Assembly (NCBI RefSeq): GCF_008711175.1
Contig: NZ_VWNF01000011.1
Location: 496,001 to 560,000 of the forward strand
Length of the DNA stretch: 64,000 nt
Direction: 5' to 3'
Source: Nesterenkonia ebinurensis
GTDB lineage: Bacteria > Actinomycetota > Actinomycetes > Actinomycetales > Micrococcaceae
Part shown: piece by piece, positions 1 through 8,370 of the stretch
Numbering within the stretch: the stretch's first letter is position 1
How the letters are laid out: each line of letters opens with the position of its first letter
Translations under genes and position numbers: made by a program
Notes under the pieces: model-generated
The model's database searches: none
Told to the model about the DNA's origin: nothing
Seen by the model: the letters and a program-made list of their open reading frames with translations, nothing else

Positions 1-176
1 TGAAACAAAAAACCGCGTCATTCCGCGGAAGTAGGGTCACAAATCAGCATCGTCAAACCTTCAAGTAGGTTGAAGGTTAAGCTCTGCACAACTTTGTCAC
101 AGAGTCTCAGCGTGGAGTGTCACCTATATATTGCACAGCAGATCTGATACAGACCCATGTGCCCCGCTGCGGGACA

Positions 177-1214
177 TTACAGCACGGGACCGAACTCAGC
201 GCGGTTCTGGATGCGCTGGTCCTCCCCTTCAGGCACCACCATCAGGGGACCTTCGGCGTGCTGGAGCACTCCCTGGGAGGTAGAGCCCAGCAGCATTCCG
301 GCGAATCCGCCGCGTCCGCGGGTGCCCAGCACCGTCAGCTGGGCGTGACGGGTCTCTGCAACCAGCACATCGACTGCGGTGCCGTCGATGACCTCAACAT
401 CGATCTCAAGCTCCGGGTAGTGGCTGTTGATCCAGAGCCGGCCGGCATTGAGCTTCTCCTGCAGTTCAGCCAGTGCGTCGGAGTCTTCAATGTGGGTGGG
501 GATCCACACCAGGGTGGAGCCCAAGGGAGGCAGAGCACAGACCAGTCTGAGTGTGGTGCCGCGCTCGGCAGCCTCCTGGGCTGCGGTCAGGGCGGCCACC
601 CTGCCGTAGTCGGAGCCGTCCACTCCGGCCACCACAGGGCGCTTGTCCCGAGTCCGGATGGGATGGGCTCCCTCTTCGATGAGCGAGGCCGGGGCCGGTG
701 CACCCGGCTCATCGGCGGCGGAGACGATCGGGATGGCCCCGGTAGCGGTGGTCACAGCGTTCTCCTGCTTGGATGAGAACTTCAGCGGCACCAAAACCGT
801 GGGGCATTTGGCATGTGCAGGCAGTGCGGAGGAGACCGATCCGAGCAGCCGTCCGAAGAACCCTCCCCTGCCGCGGGAGCCCACCACCAGCACTGCAGCG
901 GACTCAGAGTATTCCAGCAGCACCGCAGCGGGATCCCCGGATTCGATGCGGTAGTCCACCTCGCCGGGATAGTCGCGCAGGAACTGCTTGGCTTCTTCCA
1001 GCACTTTCTCCGCGCCAGCACGCAAGGAGGAGTCATCCATCATGGCGTAGCCGCCGTCCATGGAGGAGGCGGCGAAGGCTGGGATCGAATAAGCCGTCAC
1101 CACGGTCAGCGGCAGCTCGCGGCGGTGGGCCTCGGCGGCTGCCCAGTGGGCTGCCCGCAGGGACTGTTCTGAGCCGTCCACGCCAACGACGACGCCGGGG
1201 TTCTCGGGGATCAT
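177..1214 (-). CDS. Tandem universal stress protein (UspA family)
   Basis: A cytoplasmic stress protein made of two UspA domains, roughly residues 5-150 and 195-335. Both halves open with a VVGVDGS/VAGVDGS strand and close with the Usp nucleotide-binding signature: GSRGRGGFFGRLLGS in the first and GTRGRGGFAGMLLGS in the second. ATP binding by both domains is therefore expected. At 345 residues it has the usual length for actinobacterial tandem Usps. The ATG at 1214 is preceded by a strong AGGAGG. Upstream lies a 79-bp dispersed repeat (1252-1330). In mycobacteria such genes are often under dormancy control, but I see no convincing palindromic DosR box here. The specific role is unknown; the family call is firm. 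Confidence 0.93.
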   Translation of the reverse strand: MIPENPGVVVGVDGSEQSLRAAHWAAAEAHRRELPLTVVTAYSIPAFAASSMDGGYAMMDDSSLRAGAEKVLEEAKQFLRDYPGEVDYRIESGDPAAVLLEYSESAAVLVVGSRGRGGFFGRLLGSVSSALPAHAKCPTVLVPLKFSSKQENAVTTATGAIPIVSAADEPGAPAPASLIEEGAHPIRTRDKRPVVAGVDGSDYGRVAALTAAQEAAERGTTLRLVCALPPLGSTLVWIPTHIEDSDALAELQEKLNAGRLWINSHYPELEIDVEVIDGTAVDVLVAETRHAQLTVLGTRGRGGFAGMLLGSTSQGVLQHAEGPLMVVPEGEDQRIQNRAEFGPVL

Positions 1215-1251
1215 GGCGGACCTCCTGGGATGTGGTTTCCCGACATCCTAC

Positions 1252-1330
1252 AGTGCTGGTCCCACCCACGGGGAGACCCCGCTCGGCTCTCGGCCGGCTG
1301 CAGCGGCGCCGGCCTTCGCACCTAAAGGTC
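1252..1330. repeat. Dispersed repeat, diverged single copy
   Basis: This 79-bp segment upstream of the Usp gene aligns end to end with the 75-bp tandem units at 11434-11583. Shared blocks are AGTGCTGGTCCC, ACCCCGCTCG, CTCTCGG and CTAAAG; overall identity is about three quarters by eye. The rest of the 1215-1590 gap holds no gene that I can support. Confidence 0.7.
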
Positions 1331-1590
1331 CGTTCAGAACTCGCCGGTGTTACGCAGACAGGTGCTGGACGAGTCGAGCCGGGTATGCTCGGGGAACAGC
1401 GCGGAGACGCACCGGTGCGCAAAGACCCATGTCCGGCGGGGTCATGATGTGCTGGAGGCAGTGTCAAAATCCTCGGGAACCCACTGCAGGCTGATGCTCA
1501 TGCCCACAGATTAGGAGCTCCGGACCAACCCGTGACCACCTGGAGACCGAATGTCCACCCGACGACTCTGCGTGAATACTGCGTAAATTG

Positions 1591-2670
1591 TCAGGCAGAG
1601 AACTCCCCGGGCAGCGCCAGATTCTCAGAGGACGACGACACCCGCTCAGCTGCGCGGAGGGCCTTGGCCTCTTTCCGGCTTGCCTTGGAGGCTGTTCGGA
1701 GTTCTTTCTTCTTCACCCGGCGCTCTTTACGGTCAGCCCGCAGCTTCTCGCGCTCCAGGCCCCGCTTGAAGTCCTCCACCAGAGCTGCCGGGGTCTGCTC
1801 TGGCAGCTCCCCGAAGATGCTGTGCGCAGTGGAGGTGATGTGGTGTGCCAGCACCCGGTTGCCCACTCCCCCGATGATCGCCCCGATGCCGTAGGGCACG
1901 GCACGGGCGAACATGGAGGTCCCCTGCCGGATGAAGAACCGGCGCACAAACTGCTTCTTCAGCTGATTGGTGATCAGGTTGGCCATAGTGGAGGATCCGG
2001 CGGAGCTGGCTGCCAAGGAGCTCATCGGCACGATGGAGCCGATCGGTCCTGCGCCACGACCCTCGGCCTGGGCAGAGAGTTCGCCGAGCAGCCGGCGCCC
2101 CTCCTCACCGAGCATGATCCCCATCACCAGCAGTTTGGCACGCTGGGGATCTTCGGTGCTGATCCCGGAGAGTTCGGCCATCGACTGGGCGTAGAGGGCG
2201 CAGAGCTCCAGGAAGCTTCCGGTGGCCAGCACTGAGAGTCCCATGGAGGTGACCGTTCCCACACCGGGCACCGCTGAGGTGGCTCCGATCAGCACACCGC
2301 CGCCGGTCATGGAGCGTTTGAACTCTTTGTCCAGCTGCATGGCCAGCTGCCGGTTGCTGAGGGTGGGGTGCGCTTTGCGCAGCCGGCGCAGGTTGGCCAA
2401 CACGATCGGCCGCTGCACGGTGACGGCCCGGGTCAGCCAGGTCTCCGCACCCGGGGTCAGCGAGCCGTCCTGGTTGAACGCCTGCCGGGAGACCAGAGAG
2501 ATCGATTTGGCGGCCACAAAGCCAGTAGCAGCACTGCGGAAGAGCGGCTTGGAGGCTTTCTTGGCCGCTTGCTTCTCCTGTTTCCGGCGCAGCCGCTGCT
2601 CATGTCGGGGGATCTCCGGCACCGGTGCCTGGCGGCTGCCGGAGGAAAGCACAAGATTCGCTGAAGCCAT
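1591..2670 (-). CDS. Hypothetical protein, EcsC-like hydrophobic core
   Basis: A 359-residue protein with a basic N-terminus, a central glycine/alanine-rich hydrophobic region (about residues 130-180 and 215-280, including GGGVLIGATSAVPGVGTVTS) and a strongly basic, coiled-coil-prone C-terminus rich in K, R and E. The pattern of a glycine-rich hydrophobic stretch followed by LYAQSMAELSGISTEDPQRAK resembles EcsC-type proteins, but the match is weak and no catalytic motif is visible. It is probably membrane-associated. The GAAGGAT before the ATG is closer than normal, so the start is not certain. It stands alone between the Usp gene and the secreted protein gene. Function unknown. Confidence 0.7.
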   Translation of the reverse strand: MASANLVLSSGSRQAPVPEIPRHEQRLRRKQEKQAAKKASKPLFRSAATGFVAAKSISLVSRQAFNQDGSLTPGAETWLTRAVTVQRPIVLANLRRLRKAHPTLSNRQLAMQLDKEFKRSMTGGGVLIGATSAVPGVGTVTSMGLSVLATGSFLELCALYAQSMAELSGISTEDPQRAKLLVMGIMLGEEGRRLLGELSAQAEGRGAGPIGSIVPMSSLAASSAGSSTMANLITNQLKKQFVRRFFIRQGTSMFARAVPYGIGAIIGGVGNRVLAHHITSTAHSIFGELPEQTPAALVEDFKRGLEREKLRADRKERRVKKKELRTASKASRKEAKALRAAERVSSSSENLALPGEFSA

Positions 2671-2688
2671 ATCCTTCAGTCTAGAGTC

Positions 2689-3996
2689 TCAGCTGCCTGC
2701 AGTCAGATCGACCCAGACCAGGCGGTCCTCCAGGGCATAGCTGCTCTCCGGGTTCACCACCTGGTAGCCGATCTCACCCTCCCCGGGCCAGAAGACTCCG
2801 GAGTCACTGACCGGAAGGGTGGTGGAGGGCAGTACATATGAGGTCCGGAGATCCCGATCACCGGGCACATGCCGGGTGGCCAGCGGATCAGTGTGCCACT
2901 CCGAGCCCGGGCGGTCAGAGAGCGGGCGCTGTGTCACGGCCTCCGGCTGGGTGTCCTGAAGCACCGGGGAGTCCAGCAGCACATCGAGATTCTCCGGCCC
3001 GGTCTTTGCTGCTGGAAGACCGGCCACCACATAGTGTGCGGCGGGGTTTCCAGGAGCAGGCTCGCCCTTGTCGTCGTAGAGGTACCAGGCCTGACCGGTC
3101 ACGTAGTCAGCGATCACCTGGCGCAGGTCATCCCCCCTGGCGATATCTGCTTCCTCACTGGGTGTCGCCAAGGCGGTGGTCACCAGATTGATCGTGTGGC
3201 CGTCCACCTCCACCGGAATGTCCCACAGGCTGGTCTCGCTGAGTCGGAGCACTGAGGCCGCAAGGTCGGAGTGGCTGGTCTCCGGCAGCTCGGCCTGGGG
3301 CAGATCGTCCCAGAGGAACTGCTGGAAGGTGCGGACCTCATCCTCAGCGATCGGATGCTTGGAGAAGATCACGGTGCCGTACTGGCCGGGGTACTCCCCA
3401 TAGCCCACGGCATCACCGGGACCGCCGATACTGCCGTCGCCGTCGAGGTCAACACCGGACTCTCGGCCGGAGTTGGTGGGAGCGGTGAAGATATAGGGGT
3501 AGTCCAGGCCGGCCGCCCCGTACTGACCTGAGGCCAGGTACCCGTTGAGCTGCTCGGCGATCTGCTGATCCTCGTCATAGCTGACGCCTGTGAGAATGAG
3601 CACATCCGGCGCGTTGAGCTGCGCGGTCTGTGCCACAGCCCGGGCCTGGGTGTGATTGCCGGTGGCCAGACTGTTCACCAGGGACTCCACCGGGGCCTCC
3701 GCACTGGGGTCTGCGGTGATATCAGCATGGAGTGTGGCGATGCGCAGATCACCCTGGTCTTTGTGCACTGTGGAGGTGGCGGCGTCGTCATTTCCGTTGG
3801 CCTCTGGACTGGGCTGGCCCGGCGCTGGGTAGAGGGCAGCGGGGGTCGCACCGGCGACCCCGTCAGCTGCGGTACCGGACTGCGCGGCAGGAACGGCAGC
3901 GAGGGAAAGGCATGAAGCCGTCAGCACTGCAGCAGCTGGCCGCAGCACATCCCTCTTCCTCATTCGGCGCGCAGGCATCTCAGAGCCTGTGGGCAT
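2689..3996 (-). CDS. Secreted EEP-fold protein with degenerate active site
   Basis: An exported protein related to the endonuclease/exonuclease/phosphatase superfamily. A typical Sec signal (RKRDVLRPAAAVLTASCLSL, then AAVPAAQSG) is followed by the family body with recognisable landmarks: TAPTNSGRESGVDLDGDG, YPGQYGTVIFSKHPI and RTFQQFLWDDLP. Intact relatives carry NEF or QEV at the first metal-ligand position, GDxN at the second and SDH at the C-terminus. Here these read LTGVSYDED, VAGLPAAK and ALEDRLVWVDL, so the catalytic residues appear lost. Several in-frame ATGs lie near the 5' end (3996, 3978, 3963) and none has a good ribosome site; the last leaves the tidiest signal peptide. It is divergent from the BCCT gene. 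Confidence 0.72.
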   Translation of the reverse strand: MPTGSEMPARRMRKRDVLRPAAAVLTASCLSLAAVPAAQSGTAADGVAGATPAALYPAPGQPSPEANGNDDAATSTVHKDQGDLRIATLHADITADPSAEAPVESLVNSLATGNHTQARAVAQTAQLNAPDVLILTGVSYDEDQQIAEQLNGYLASGQYGAAGLDYPYIFTAPTNSGRESGVDLDGDGSIGGPGDAVGYGEYPGQYGTVIFSKHPIAEDEVRTFQQFLWDDLPQAELPETSHSDLAASVLRLSETSLWDIPVEVDGHTINLVTTALATPSEEADIARGDDLRQVIADYVTGQAWYLYDDKGEPAPGNPAAHYVVAGLPAAKTGPENLDVLLDSPVLQDTQPEAVTQRPLSDRPGSEWHTDPLATRHVPGDRDLRTSYVLPSTTLPVSDSGVFWPGEGEIGYQVVNPESSYALEDRLVWVDLTAGS

Positions 3997-4137
3997 GCCT
4001 TCAACGGTAACCGCTCCAAGCCGATGAGCCAAGCCACCGGTGGTTCTCAATGAAACAGTTATCAAGGTGTAACTGTCCTGTCATGTATAGAGTGGCACGG
4101 TAAAGAGATACACAACTCGCATTTGAGGAGGATCTTC

Positions 4138-6240
4138 ATGGCTTCGCAGCCAGAAGTAGAAAAGCTGCGCGACTGGTCCATATCGGACGTGGTGCGCGGG
4201 CTGAACCTGTGGGTTTTCATACCCTCAGTCGTTATTATCCTGGTCGCCCTAGGCTTCGCCACCTGGTGGGGCAATGAGTACGGCGCTGATGCTTTCGAGA
4301 CACTCAACAGCACCATTGTTGAGGGCGTGGGCTGGTGGTATGTGCTGCTGTGCACCGGGTTTGTCGTCTTCGCCCTTTGGGCCGGGCTCTCCAAGGTGGG
4401 CAATATCCGCCTGGGCCGCGACGATGAGAAGCCCGAGTTCGCACTGGGCTCCTGGTTCTGCATGCTCTTCGCCGCCGGCATGGGCATCGGACTGGTCTTC
4501 TGGGGCGTGGCCGAGCCGCTGTGGCACCTGATCGCTCCCCCGGAACTGACCGGGGACACCGGCGTTGACGCCGAAGGCAACATCATCGCCGCCACCGAGT
4601 CCGCCAATGCAGGTTCTGCCATCGGCCAGTCACTGTTCCACTGGGGCCTGCACGCCTGGGCCATCTACGTGGTGATCGGCCTGGGCTTGGCCTTTATGAC
4701 CTTCCGTCGCGGCCGCCCGCTGGCGATCCGCTGGCTGCTGGAGCCGATCTTCGGCCGCAAGCTCATCGAGTCCTGGGTGGGTCACATCATCGACGTCGTC
4801 GCGATCGTGGGCACCGTCTTCGGCGTGGTGACCTCCCTGGGCATCGGCACCCAGCAGATCGCAGCCGGCATGGGCTTCATGGGCTGGGTGGAGGATCCCA
4901 GCTCCGAGCCGCTGCTCACCGTCCTGGTGATCGTCATTATGGCCATCGCCACCTTCTCCGTCATCAGTGGTGTGCACAAGGGTCTGAAGTGGCTGTCGAA
5001 CTTCAACCTGATCGCTGCGGCTGTGCTGGCCCTGTTCGTGCTGCTCGCAGGTCCCACTCTGTTCCTGCTGCAGTCACTGATCTCCAACACCGGTGAGTAC
5101 GCGCTGGCCTTCCCGCAGCTGATGTTCGAGACCAATGCCGACTACGCCGGCGGCGACGGCGGCCTGCTGGGTGGCAGCTGGTCCGCTGACTGGACCATCT
5201 ACTACTGGGGCTGGTGGATGAGCTGGGCGCCCTTCGTGGGCATGTTCATCGCCCGTATTTCCCGCGGCCGCACTATCCGTGAGTTCGTGCTCGGTGTGCT
5301 GCTGGCTCCCACCGCTGTGGGCATCATCTGGTTCTCCATCTTCGGCTCCTCCGGCATCTACTACCAGCTGACCGAGGGCACCATGCTGGTGGACGACGGT
5401 GAAGGCGGAGAGACCGTAGGCACCGAGGACTCGCTGTTCCAGCTGCTGGACAACCTGCCGCTGGCCTCAATCACCGCCGTGCTCGCCATCATTGTGATCA
5501 CCATCTTCTTCATCACCTCCGGCGACTCCGGGTCCCTGGTCACCGATGTGCTGGCCTACGGCGGCCGCACCGAGACCCCCAGGATGACTCGGGTGTTCTG
5601 GACCGCGCTGATCGCCCTGGCCGCTATTGTGCTGCTGGCCGCCGGCGATGATCCAGACTCCTCGCTGCGTGTGCTGCAGGTGGCCGCGATCGCCTCGGCC
5701 GCGCCGTTCTCGATTGTGATGGCCTTGGCGGTGATCGCCCAGGTGCGCCTCTACCTCTATGAGGGACGCACCGCACCGCGCTACGTGCGGGTCCGCCGCC
5801 ACGCCACTAAGGCTGCCGTGGTGGAGACCGCGCGTCAGCAGACCGGCACTGAGGAGGGCCCGGCCGTGCAGCGGACGGTCCTGGAGATCCTCAACGAGCA
5901 GACCAAGACGCTGCGGGCCATGTTCGGCGGCACCTCGGCCACCCTGGCCGGTCTGCCTGCCTCTGCTGGCTCCGGGGCCGCTGAGTCCCAGGGCACAGCC
6001 AATGATGATCTGGTGGTTGCCATCCAGGACGTCCCGCCCTCGGCCACCAACGTCAACCCGACCACTGGTGTGCTCGGCTGGGATCAGTCCTACGCGTACC
6101 GTGACCCGATCCGCGCCGACGAGGTCTTCGCCACCCCTGAATACTCCGAGTCGTACACCGGCTGGGAGCAGGAGGCCGAGGAGTACTTCGACGAAACCGT
6201 GGCCACCGGCACCATCCCTGTGGTGGACCCGGACGAGTGA
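4138..6240 (+). CDS. BCCT family osmolyte transporter
   Basis: A secondary transporter of the betaine/choline/carnitine family, importing a quaternary-ammonium osmolyte with Na+ or H+ in the cytoplasmic membrane. About twelve hydrophobic segments span residues 20-540. The family signature GWWMSWAPFVGMFIARISRG is complete, followed by RTIREF. The tryptophan-rich WGVAEPLWHL segment is also present. A long hydrophilic C-terminal tail of about 150 residues, ending in acidic sequence, is the sort of domain that senses osmotic stress in BetP. AGGAGG lies 6-7 bases before the ATG at 4138, which decides the start over an in-frame ATG at 4123. The substrate cannot be read from sequence; glycine betaine is the default guess. 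Confidence 0.93.
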   Translation: MASQPEVEKLRDWSISDVVRGLNLWVFIPSVVIILVALGFATWWGNEYGADAFETLNSTIVEGVGWWYVLLCTGFVVFALWAGLSKVGNIRLGRDDEKPEFALGSWFCMLFAAGMGIGLVFWGVAEPLWHLIAPPELTGDTGVDAEGNIIAATESANAGSAIGQSLFHWGLHAWAIYVVIGLGLAFMTFRRGRPLAIRWLLEPIFGRKLIESWVGHIIDVVAIVGTVFGVVTSLGIGTQQIAAGMGFMGWVEDPSSEPLLTVLVIVIMAIATFSVISGVHKGLKWLSNFNLIAAAVLALFVLLAGPTLFLLQSLISNTGEYALAFPQLMFETNADYAGGDGGLLGGSWSADWTIYYWGWWMSWAPFVGMFIARISRGRTIREFVLGVLLAPTAVGIIWFSIFGSSGIYYQLTEGTMLVDDGEGGETVGTEDSLFQLLDNLPLASITAVLAIIVITIFFITSGDSGSLVTDVLAYGGRTETPRMTRVFWTALIALAAIVLLAAGDDPDSSLRVLQVAAIASAAPFSIVMALAVIAQVRLYLYEGRTAPRYVRVRRHATKAAVVETARQQTGTEEGPAVQRTVLEILNEQTKTLRAMFGGTSATLAGLPASAGSGAAESQGTANDDLVVAIQDVPPSATNVNPTTGVLGWDQSYAYRDPIRADEVFATPEYSESYTGWEQEAEEYFDETVATGTIPVVDPDE

Positions 6241-6256
6241 TTGAGCCGAGTGAAGG

Positions 6257-6272
6257 CCCGCGTTCACGCGGG
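6257..6272 (+). other. Short GC hairpin after BCCT gene
   Basis: CCCGCG-TTCA-CGCGGG begins about 17 bases after the BCCT stop codon and forms a compact stem-loop. It has no U-tract. It is followed by a GAGTGAAACTCGTGAGCGAGGCGA stretch whose style recurs after the symporter gene at about 16680. Confidence 0.45.
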
Positions 6273-6352
6273 ATCTTCCGAGGCGAGTGAAACTCGTGAG
6301 CGAGGCGAAAGGCAACGACGACGCCAAGTAGTCTTCACTGCCTCTGGGCACC

Positions 6353-6391
6353 AGAAGAACCCCGGCTGGAATGATCAGCCGGGGTTCTTCT
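6353..6391. terminator. Strong stem-loop terminator
   Basis: A perfect 16-bp stem (6353-6368 with 6376-6391; core GAACCCCGGCTG/CAGCCGGGGTTC) around a 7-base loop. It sits downstream of the BCCT gene. A-rich and T-rich flanks allow it to work in either direction. Confidence 0.85.
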
Positions 6392-6436
6392 CTGCTCTGG
6401 GCGCTCAGCCCTGATGCCATTTCACCCCGGAGCAAC

Positions 6437-6498
6437 TACACCGGGTTTTCACAAGAACACCGGGTTATAAGGTGGTGTATCCAAGAAAACCCGGTGTA
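6437..6498. promoter_or_regulatory. Four-half-site operator-like palindrome
   Basis: TACACCGGGTTTTC at 6437-6450 is repeated exactly in reverse at 6485-6498. Between them lie a third, direct copy (ACACCGGGTTAT, 6457-6468) and a degenerate inverted copy (reverse complement of 6469-6480). The order is + + - -. No gene explains it. It lies between the BCCT terminator and the stop codon of the aldo/keto reductase gene, so it is not an obvious promoter of either. Confidence 0.6.
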
Positions 6499-6541
6499 TC
6501 TGCGTACTGGGTGGCTGCTCCTAGTAAGCGCGGCCGCTCAA

Positions 6542-7372
6542 TTAGGCCGGGTTGAAGGTGGCGGGGTCCATGCCGGTGCGCTCGTTGCGGTCCAGGGCGT
6601 CGATGGCCTCCAGCTGGGCCTCAGTAAGCTCGAAGCCGAAGACCTCAAAGTTCTGCTCGATCCGGGCCGGGGTCACCGACTTGGGGAACAGGATGCGTCC
6701 GCGCTGCAAGTGCCAACGGATGATCACCTGAGCTACGGTGACCCCGTGGGCCTCGGCGGCCTCGACGATCGGCGCATCCTCGAACACTGCCCCCTGAGCC
6801 AGCGGACTCCAGGCCTGGGTGGCAATGCCGTACGTGGCGTTGGAAGCTTGGATGTCCCGCTGCTGCAGGGCCGGGTGGATCTCCACCTGGTTGACCGCAG
6901 GGGTCACCGAGCCCATCTCGGCCACACGGTCCAGGTGCTCAGGCAGGAAGTTGGAGACGCCGATGGAGCGGGTCTTGCCCTCAGCCTGCAGCTGCTCCAG
7001 GGCGGCCCATGCGTCCAGGTACTTCTCGTCAGCCGGGGCCGGCCAGTGGATGAGGTAGAGATCCACCGCCTCCAGACCCAGCTTGGCCAGTGAGGTCTCC
7101 AGTGCCTGTTTCGTGGCGCCCTTCTTGAAGTCTGAGACCCAGAGCTTGGTGGTCACGTAGAGCTCGTCGCGGGGGATGCCGGACTTGGCGATGGCCGCAC
7201 CCACACCTTCTTCATTGCGGTAGACCGCGGCGGTGTCGATATGCCGGTAGCCGGTCTGCAGGGCCTTGGTGACCACCTCCTCGGCCTGCTCAGCAGGCAC
7301 CTGCCAGACGCCGAATCCCAGCTGCGGGATAGTGGTGCCGTCATTCAGCTCAATGGTGGGTACTGCAGTCAT
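6542..7372 (-). CDS. Aldo/keto reductase
   Basis: An NADPH-dependent carbonyl reductase with a single TIM-barrel domain of 276 residues. The catalytic tetrad is visible: Asp and Tyr in GYRHIDTAAVYRNEEGVG, Lys in YVTTKLW and His in LIHWP. The C-terminal cofactor-phosphate motif reads ILFPKSVTPARIEQNFEVF. This is the 2,5-diketo-D-gluconate reductase-like AKR5 type, common in actinobacteria, with a wide substrate range. GGAAGGA lies 8 bases before the ATG at 7372 and favours it over the longer frame to 7405. It is transcribed alone. Confidence 0.93.
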   Translation of the reverse strand: MTAVPTIELNDGTTIPQLGFGVWQVPAEQAEEVVTKALQTGYRHIDTAAVYRNEEGVGAAIAKSGIPRDELYVTTKLWVSDFKKGATKQALETSLAKLGLEAVDLYLIHWPAPADEKYLDAWAALEQLQAEGKTRSIGVSNFLPEHLDRVAEMGSVTPAVNQVEIHPALQQRDIQASNATYGIATQAWSPLAQGAVFEDAPIVEAAEAHGVTVAQVIIRWHLQRGRILFPKSVTPARIEQNFEVFGFELTEAQLEAIDALDRNERTGMDPATFNPA

Positions 7373-7442
7373 CGGTGATGTCCTTCCGGGGTCGGTACTG
7401 TCCACTGGTGCTGAACCTTCTCTGCCGGAAGTTCATTCCGCC

Positions 7443-8219
7443 CTATACGCCCAGGCGGCGGCGCAGCTCCTTGGCGTGGCGGCGGGAGACCTCCACTCGC
7501 GAGCGCTGCCGGTCATTCATCACCAGCGCTAAGTGGCCGCGGAAGTCGGGCACCAGCTCTCGCACATAGCGCAAGTTCACCAGGTAAGAGCGGTGCACCC
7601 GGCAGAAGTGTCCGTGCAGTCGACGCTCCAGCTCGTTGAGCGAGAAGCTGACCAGCACTTTGTCATCGGCCAGCTTCAGCGAAGAGTACCCTCGGGCCGC
7701 GGCCGCGTAGACAATGGCATCGCCTTCGATGAGCACGGTGCGGCCGTCACGCTGCACCGGTATCCGCACCAGGCGGTCGCGCTGGTCAGGTGAGTTTCTG
7801 CTGGCGGCCGGGGAGGCGGCGGCGTCCCTACTGTTCTCCTGGGGTGCGGCCCCGGCCAGTGCCCGTTCCACAGCCCGGGCCAGCCGCTCGGCGTCGAAGG
7901 GTTTGACCAGATAGTCGGCGGCAGCTAAGTCAAAGGCCTCCACAGCGTGATCCGGGTAAGCAGTGGTGAAGATGACTTTGGGCTGCCGGGGCAGCTCGCG
8001 CAGCTGCTCGGCCACCTGCAGGCCGGTGAGCCCGGGCATCCGGATGTCCAGGAACACCAGGTCGTAATCCAATGAGTGCAGCAGCACCAGAGCCTCTTCG
8101 CCGTTGGTGGCCTCACCCACCACCTGGACCTTCGTGGCTGGGGCGGCCTCCTCCAGCAGATAGCGAAGCTCCTCCCGGGCAGGAGCTTCATCATCAACGA
8201 TCAGGGCGCGAGGCGACAC
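7443..8219 (-). CDS. LytTR-type response regulator
   Basis: A DNA-binding response regulator, partner of the upstream LytS-like kinase. The receiver domain (residues 4-125) has the acidic pair in VDDEAP, the phospho-acceptor Asp58 in LVFLDIRMPG and the conserved Lys106 in YLVKPFD. After an alanine-rich linker, the LytTR DNA-binding domain occupies about residues 155-258 (VHRSYLVNLRYVREL). LytTR proteins of this kind (BtsR, YpdB, MctR) usually switch on a carboxylate transporter gene. A matching direct repeat is found at 12557-12585. The start is a GTG, 151 bp after the kinase stop codon. Confidence 0.95.
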   Translation of the reverse strand: MSPRALIVDDEAPAREELRYLLEEAAPATKVQVVGEATNGEEALVLLHSLDYDLVFLDIRMPGLTGLQVAEQLRELPRQPKVIFTTAYPDHAVEAFDLAAADYLVKPFDAERLARAVERALAGAAPQENSRDAAASPAASRNSPDQRDRLVRIPVQRDGRTVLIEGDAIVYAAAARGYSSLKLADDKVLVSFSLNELERRLHGHFCRVHRSYLVNLRYVRELVPDFRGHLALVMNDRQRSRVEVSRRHAKELRRRLGV

Positions 8220-8274
8220 AGCTCACAGTATATTCCCGGTATCAGAACCCTGCTCTCGCGAGACGCTGTCGCTT

Positions 8275-8336
8275 GGTGTGTTGAAATCCCGGGAAAGAGC
8301 TTCGAACCTCATCTATTCAGCGGATTTCAGCACACC
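8275..8336. other. Inter-cistronic inverted repeat between kinase and regulator
   Basis: A 15-bp inverted repeat with one mismatch (8275-8289 against 8322-8336) encloses a 32-base loop in the gap between the lytS-like and lytR-like genes. It could uncouple expression of the two genes by attenuation or processing. It has no U-tract on the coding side. Confidence 0.5.
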
Positions 8337-8370
8337 GTGTGAGAAGAAGCTCAAGCGAGGGCGGGCCATC

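Noticed and set aside
117-776. Long plus-strand open frame opposite the Usp gene
   Set aside because: It is antisense to a clear two-domain universal stress protein, is rich in H, G and Q as antisense frames of high-GC genes are, and has no family features.
1252-1330. DosR-type dormancy box before the Usp gene
   Set aside because: The GGACCTTTAGGTGCG stretch resembles half a DosR site but is not palindromic, and the same sequence occurs inside a coding repeat at 11434-11583, so it is treated as a repeat family.
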